Shown: positions 63,272-64,000 of the stretch, piece after piece
Numbering within the stretch: position 1 is the first letter of the stretch
Layout of the letters: every line of letters starts with the position of its first letter
NCBI GenBank assembly: GCA_963837775.1
Contig: CAWIOX010000029.1
Location: 124,001 to 188,000, forward strand
Reading direction: 5' to 3'
From: CAWIOX01 sp963837775
GTDB lineage: Bacteria > Pseudomonadota > Gammaproteobacteria > Burkholderiales > Burkholderiaceae_D
DNA length: 64,000 nt
Notes under the pieces: model-generated
Told to the model about the DNA's origin: nothing
The model's database searches: none
What the model saw: only the letters and a program-made list of their open reading frames with translations
Position numbers and translations under genes: made by a program

Positions 63272-64000
63272 CTACTTATTCCGCGACTTGGTCGTAATTT
63301 GAACGAAGTCAACCATGATTTTTTCGCGCCCGTATTTGGTGGCCAGCGGCCCCAGCTTTTTTTCTATCGCTCGCAAGTAGTCCGATTTGGCCCCGGACTC
63401 AGGACCGATGCCCTCAAACAGCGCTACGGGTGTGGTGAGAAGCACAATCAGTTCTGTTCCGAACGGCTTCCCAATTATCCAGTTACCGAGGCTTCCGATG
63501 GTGGCCGTATAGTTGGGTGGCGCCTGATTGGCCTTGGCTCGCACGTTTGGCACCAGATGGGCCACATTACCATCCAGGACGTAGTAGTCGACATAGACGT
63601 AGGAGTCATATCCGGGAGTGGTGATGTCGACGATTAAAGGGTCGCCCTCCGTCAGTTCCGCACTGGATCCTTTCACATGAATCGAGGCGGCCCGTCCTGC
63701 CTGCTGATTCATTGCCCAATAGGGTGCAAACGTATTGATCACATCGCATTCGCTATCGTCCACTTGCTGCACATCAAGGTTCAATGTTTGCACGCCGGGG
63801 GCTGCGCTTAACATCTCCTTGAGACGTGCGATACCAAAACTCTTCGGAATATATCCTTGCACTTGCAACGCATGATCACGCACCGAAGGCGCCAGGGCCG
63901 AACATGGCACGCGCGCCAGAATCGGCTTAATGGATGCGAGGGAGAGCATAGGCACTGCGGGCGGCGTCGTTTGTGGCTGGACTTGTGGCACATTTTTGAT
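63272..64000 (-). CDS. C-terminal part of an unrecognised protein, possibly DUF4384-like (partial)
   Basis: The minus-strand frame is open to the right edge (it reads I-K-N-V-P-Q-V there), so the start is outside the window. The C-terminal region, with DITTPGYDSYVYVDYYVLDG and KPFGTELIVLLTTPVALFEG, resembles DUF4384 domains found in kinase, caspase-like or surface-associated proteins. The visible part also has a BON/OmpA-like segment, YIPKSFGIARLKEMLSAAPG. It is convergent with the FGE-like gene. The function is unknown. Confidence 0.6.
   Translation of the reverse strand: MKNVPQVQPQTTPPAVPMLSLASIKPILARVPCSALAPSVRDHALQVQGYIPKSFGIARLKEMLSAAPGVQTLNLDVQQVDDSECDVINTFAPYWAMNQQAGRAASIHVKGSSAELTEGDPLIVDITTPGYDSYVYVDYYVLDGNVAHLVPNVRAKANQAPPNYTATIGSLGNWIIGKPFGTELIVLLTTPVALFEGIGPESGAKSDYLRAIEKKLGPLATKYGREKIMVDFVQITTKSRNK

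Overview
The window looks like a chromosomal segment of a betaproteobacterium, probably a Burkholderiales member and perhaps Oxalobacteraceae. This rests on the ring-epoxidising phenylacetate genes with PaaN in place of the PaaZ fusion, the MhpA-like monooxygenase cluster, the MdtABC-type efflux operon and overall gene style. No rRNA, complete tRNA, transposase or CRISPR array was found.

Bases 1-16842 hold phenylacetate catabolism. A long minus-strand operon runs paaN, paaG, paaH, paaI (frameshifted), paaK, a paaJ-type thiolase, an aromatic/branched-chain-type binding protein, an enoyl-CoA hydratase and paaABCD, and leaves the window inside paaE. Opposite it lies a plus-strand pair, a ferritin-like diiron protein and its ferredoxin reductase, followed by paaX (stop displaced by a frameshift), convergent paaY and an IclR regulator. 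Bases 17044-24147 hold a second aromatic module: LuxR and IclR regulators, a second closely related binding protein, an MBL-fold hydrolase, an MhaA/MhpA-like FAD monooxygenase (two frameshifts), a DUF2783 small protein and a VOC protein. Bases 24538-28499 hold a LivHMGF-type ABC transporter whose last ATPase is fused to a hemerythrin domain. The paa, diiron and liv promoters share an inverted repeat GATACA-N24/25-TGTATC (degenerate at paa), which suggests one regulon.

Bases 28536-45296 are mixed: a chemoreceptor with a cytoplasmic C-terminal Cache domain, cbpA-cbpM, an AmmeMemoRadiSam trio (amrS frameshifted), a four-gene RND efflux operon and yedK.

Bases 45603-60568 are the most unusual part. 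They hold two tandem, almost identical 79-residue precursors with a double-glycine leader, behind a near-consensus sigma-54 promoter and a 27-bp inverted repeat that looks like an enhancer site. Convergent to them are a sigma-54 activator, a C39-peptidase ABC exporter with two cyclic-nucleotide-binding domains, a cytoplasmic parvulin, an HlyD adaptor, a double-FHA membrane protein, a TolC/NodT-type outer membrane protein and an FHA-GAF-HD-GYP protein. A nucleotide cyclase with an FHA domain lies just upstream. I read this as a peptide export system controlled by sigma-54, cyclic nucleotide and phosphothreonine signals. Bases 60755-64000 carry two tandem DUF4399 proteins, an FGE/SUMF1-like protein and the C-terminal part of an unrecognised protein.

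Two window-wide patterns stand out. Six copies of a 72-78 bp intergenic repeat with inverted ends lie scattered through the segment. Six single-base C/G insertions disrupt five otherwise normal genes, which suggests sequencing error or recent gene decay.
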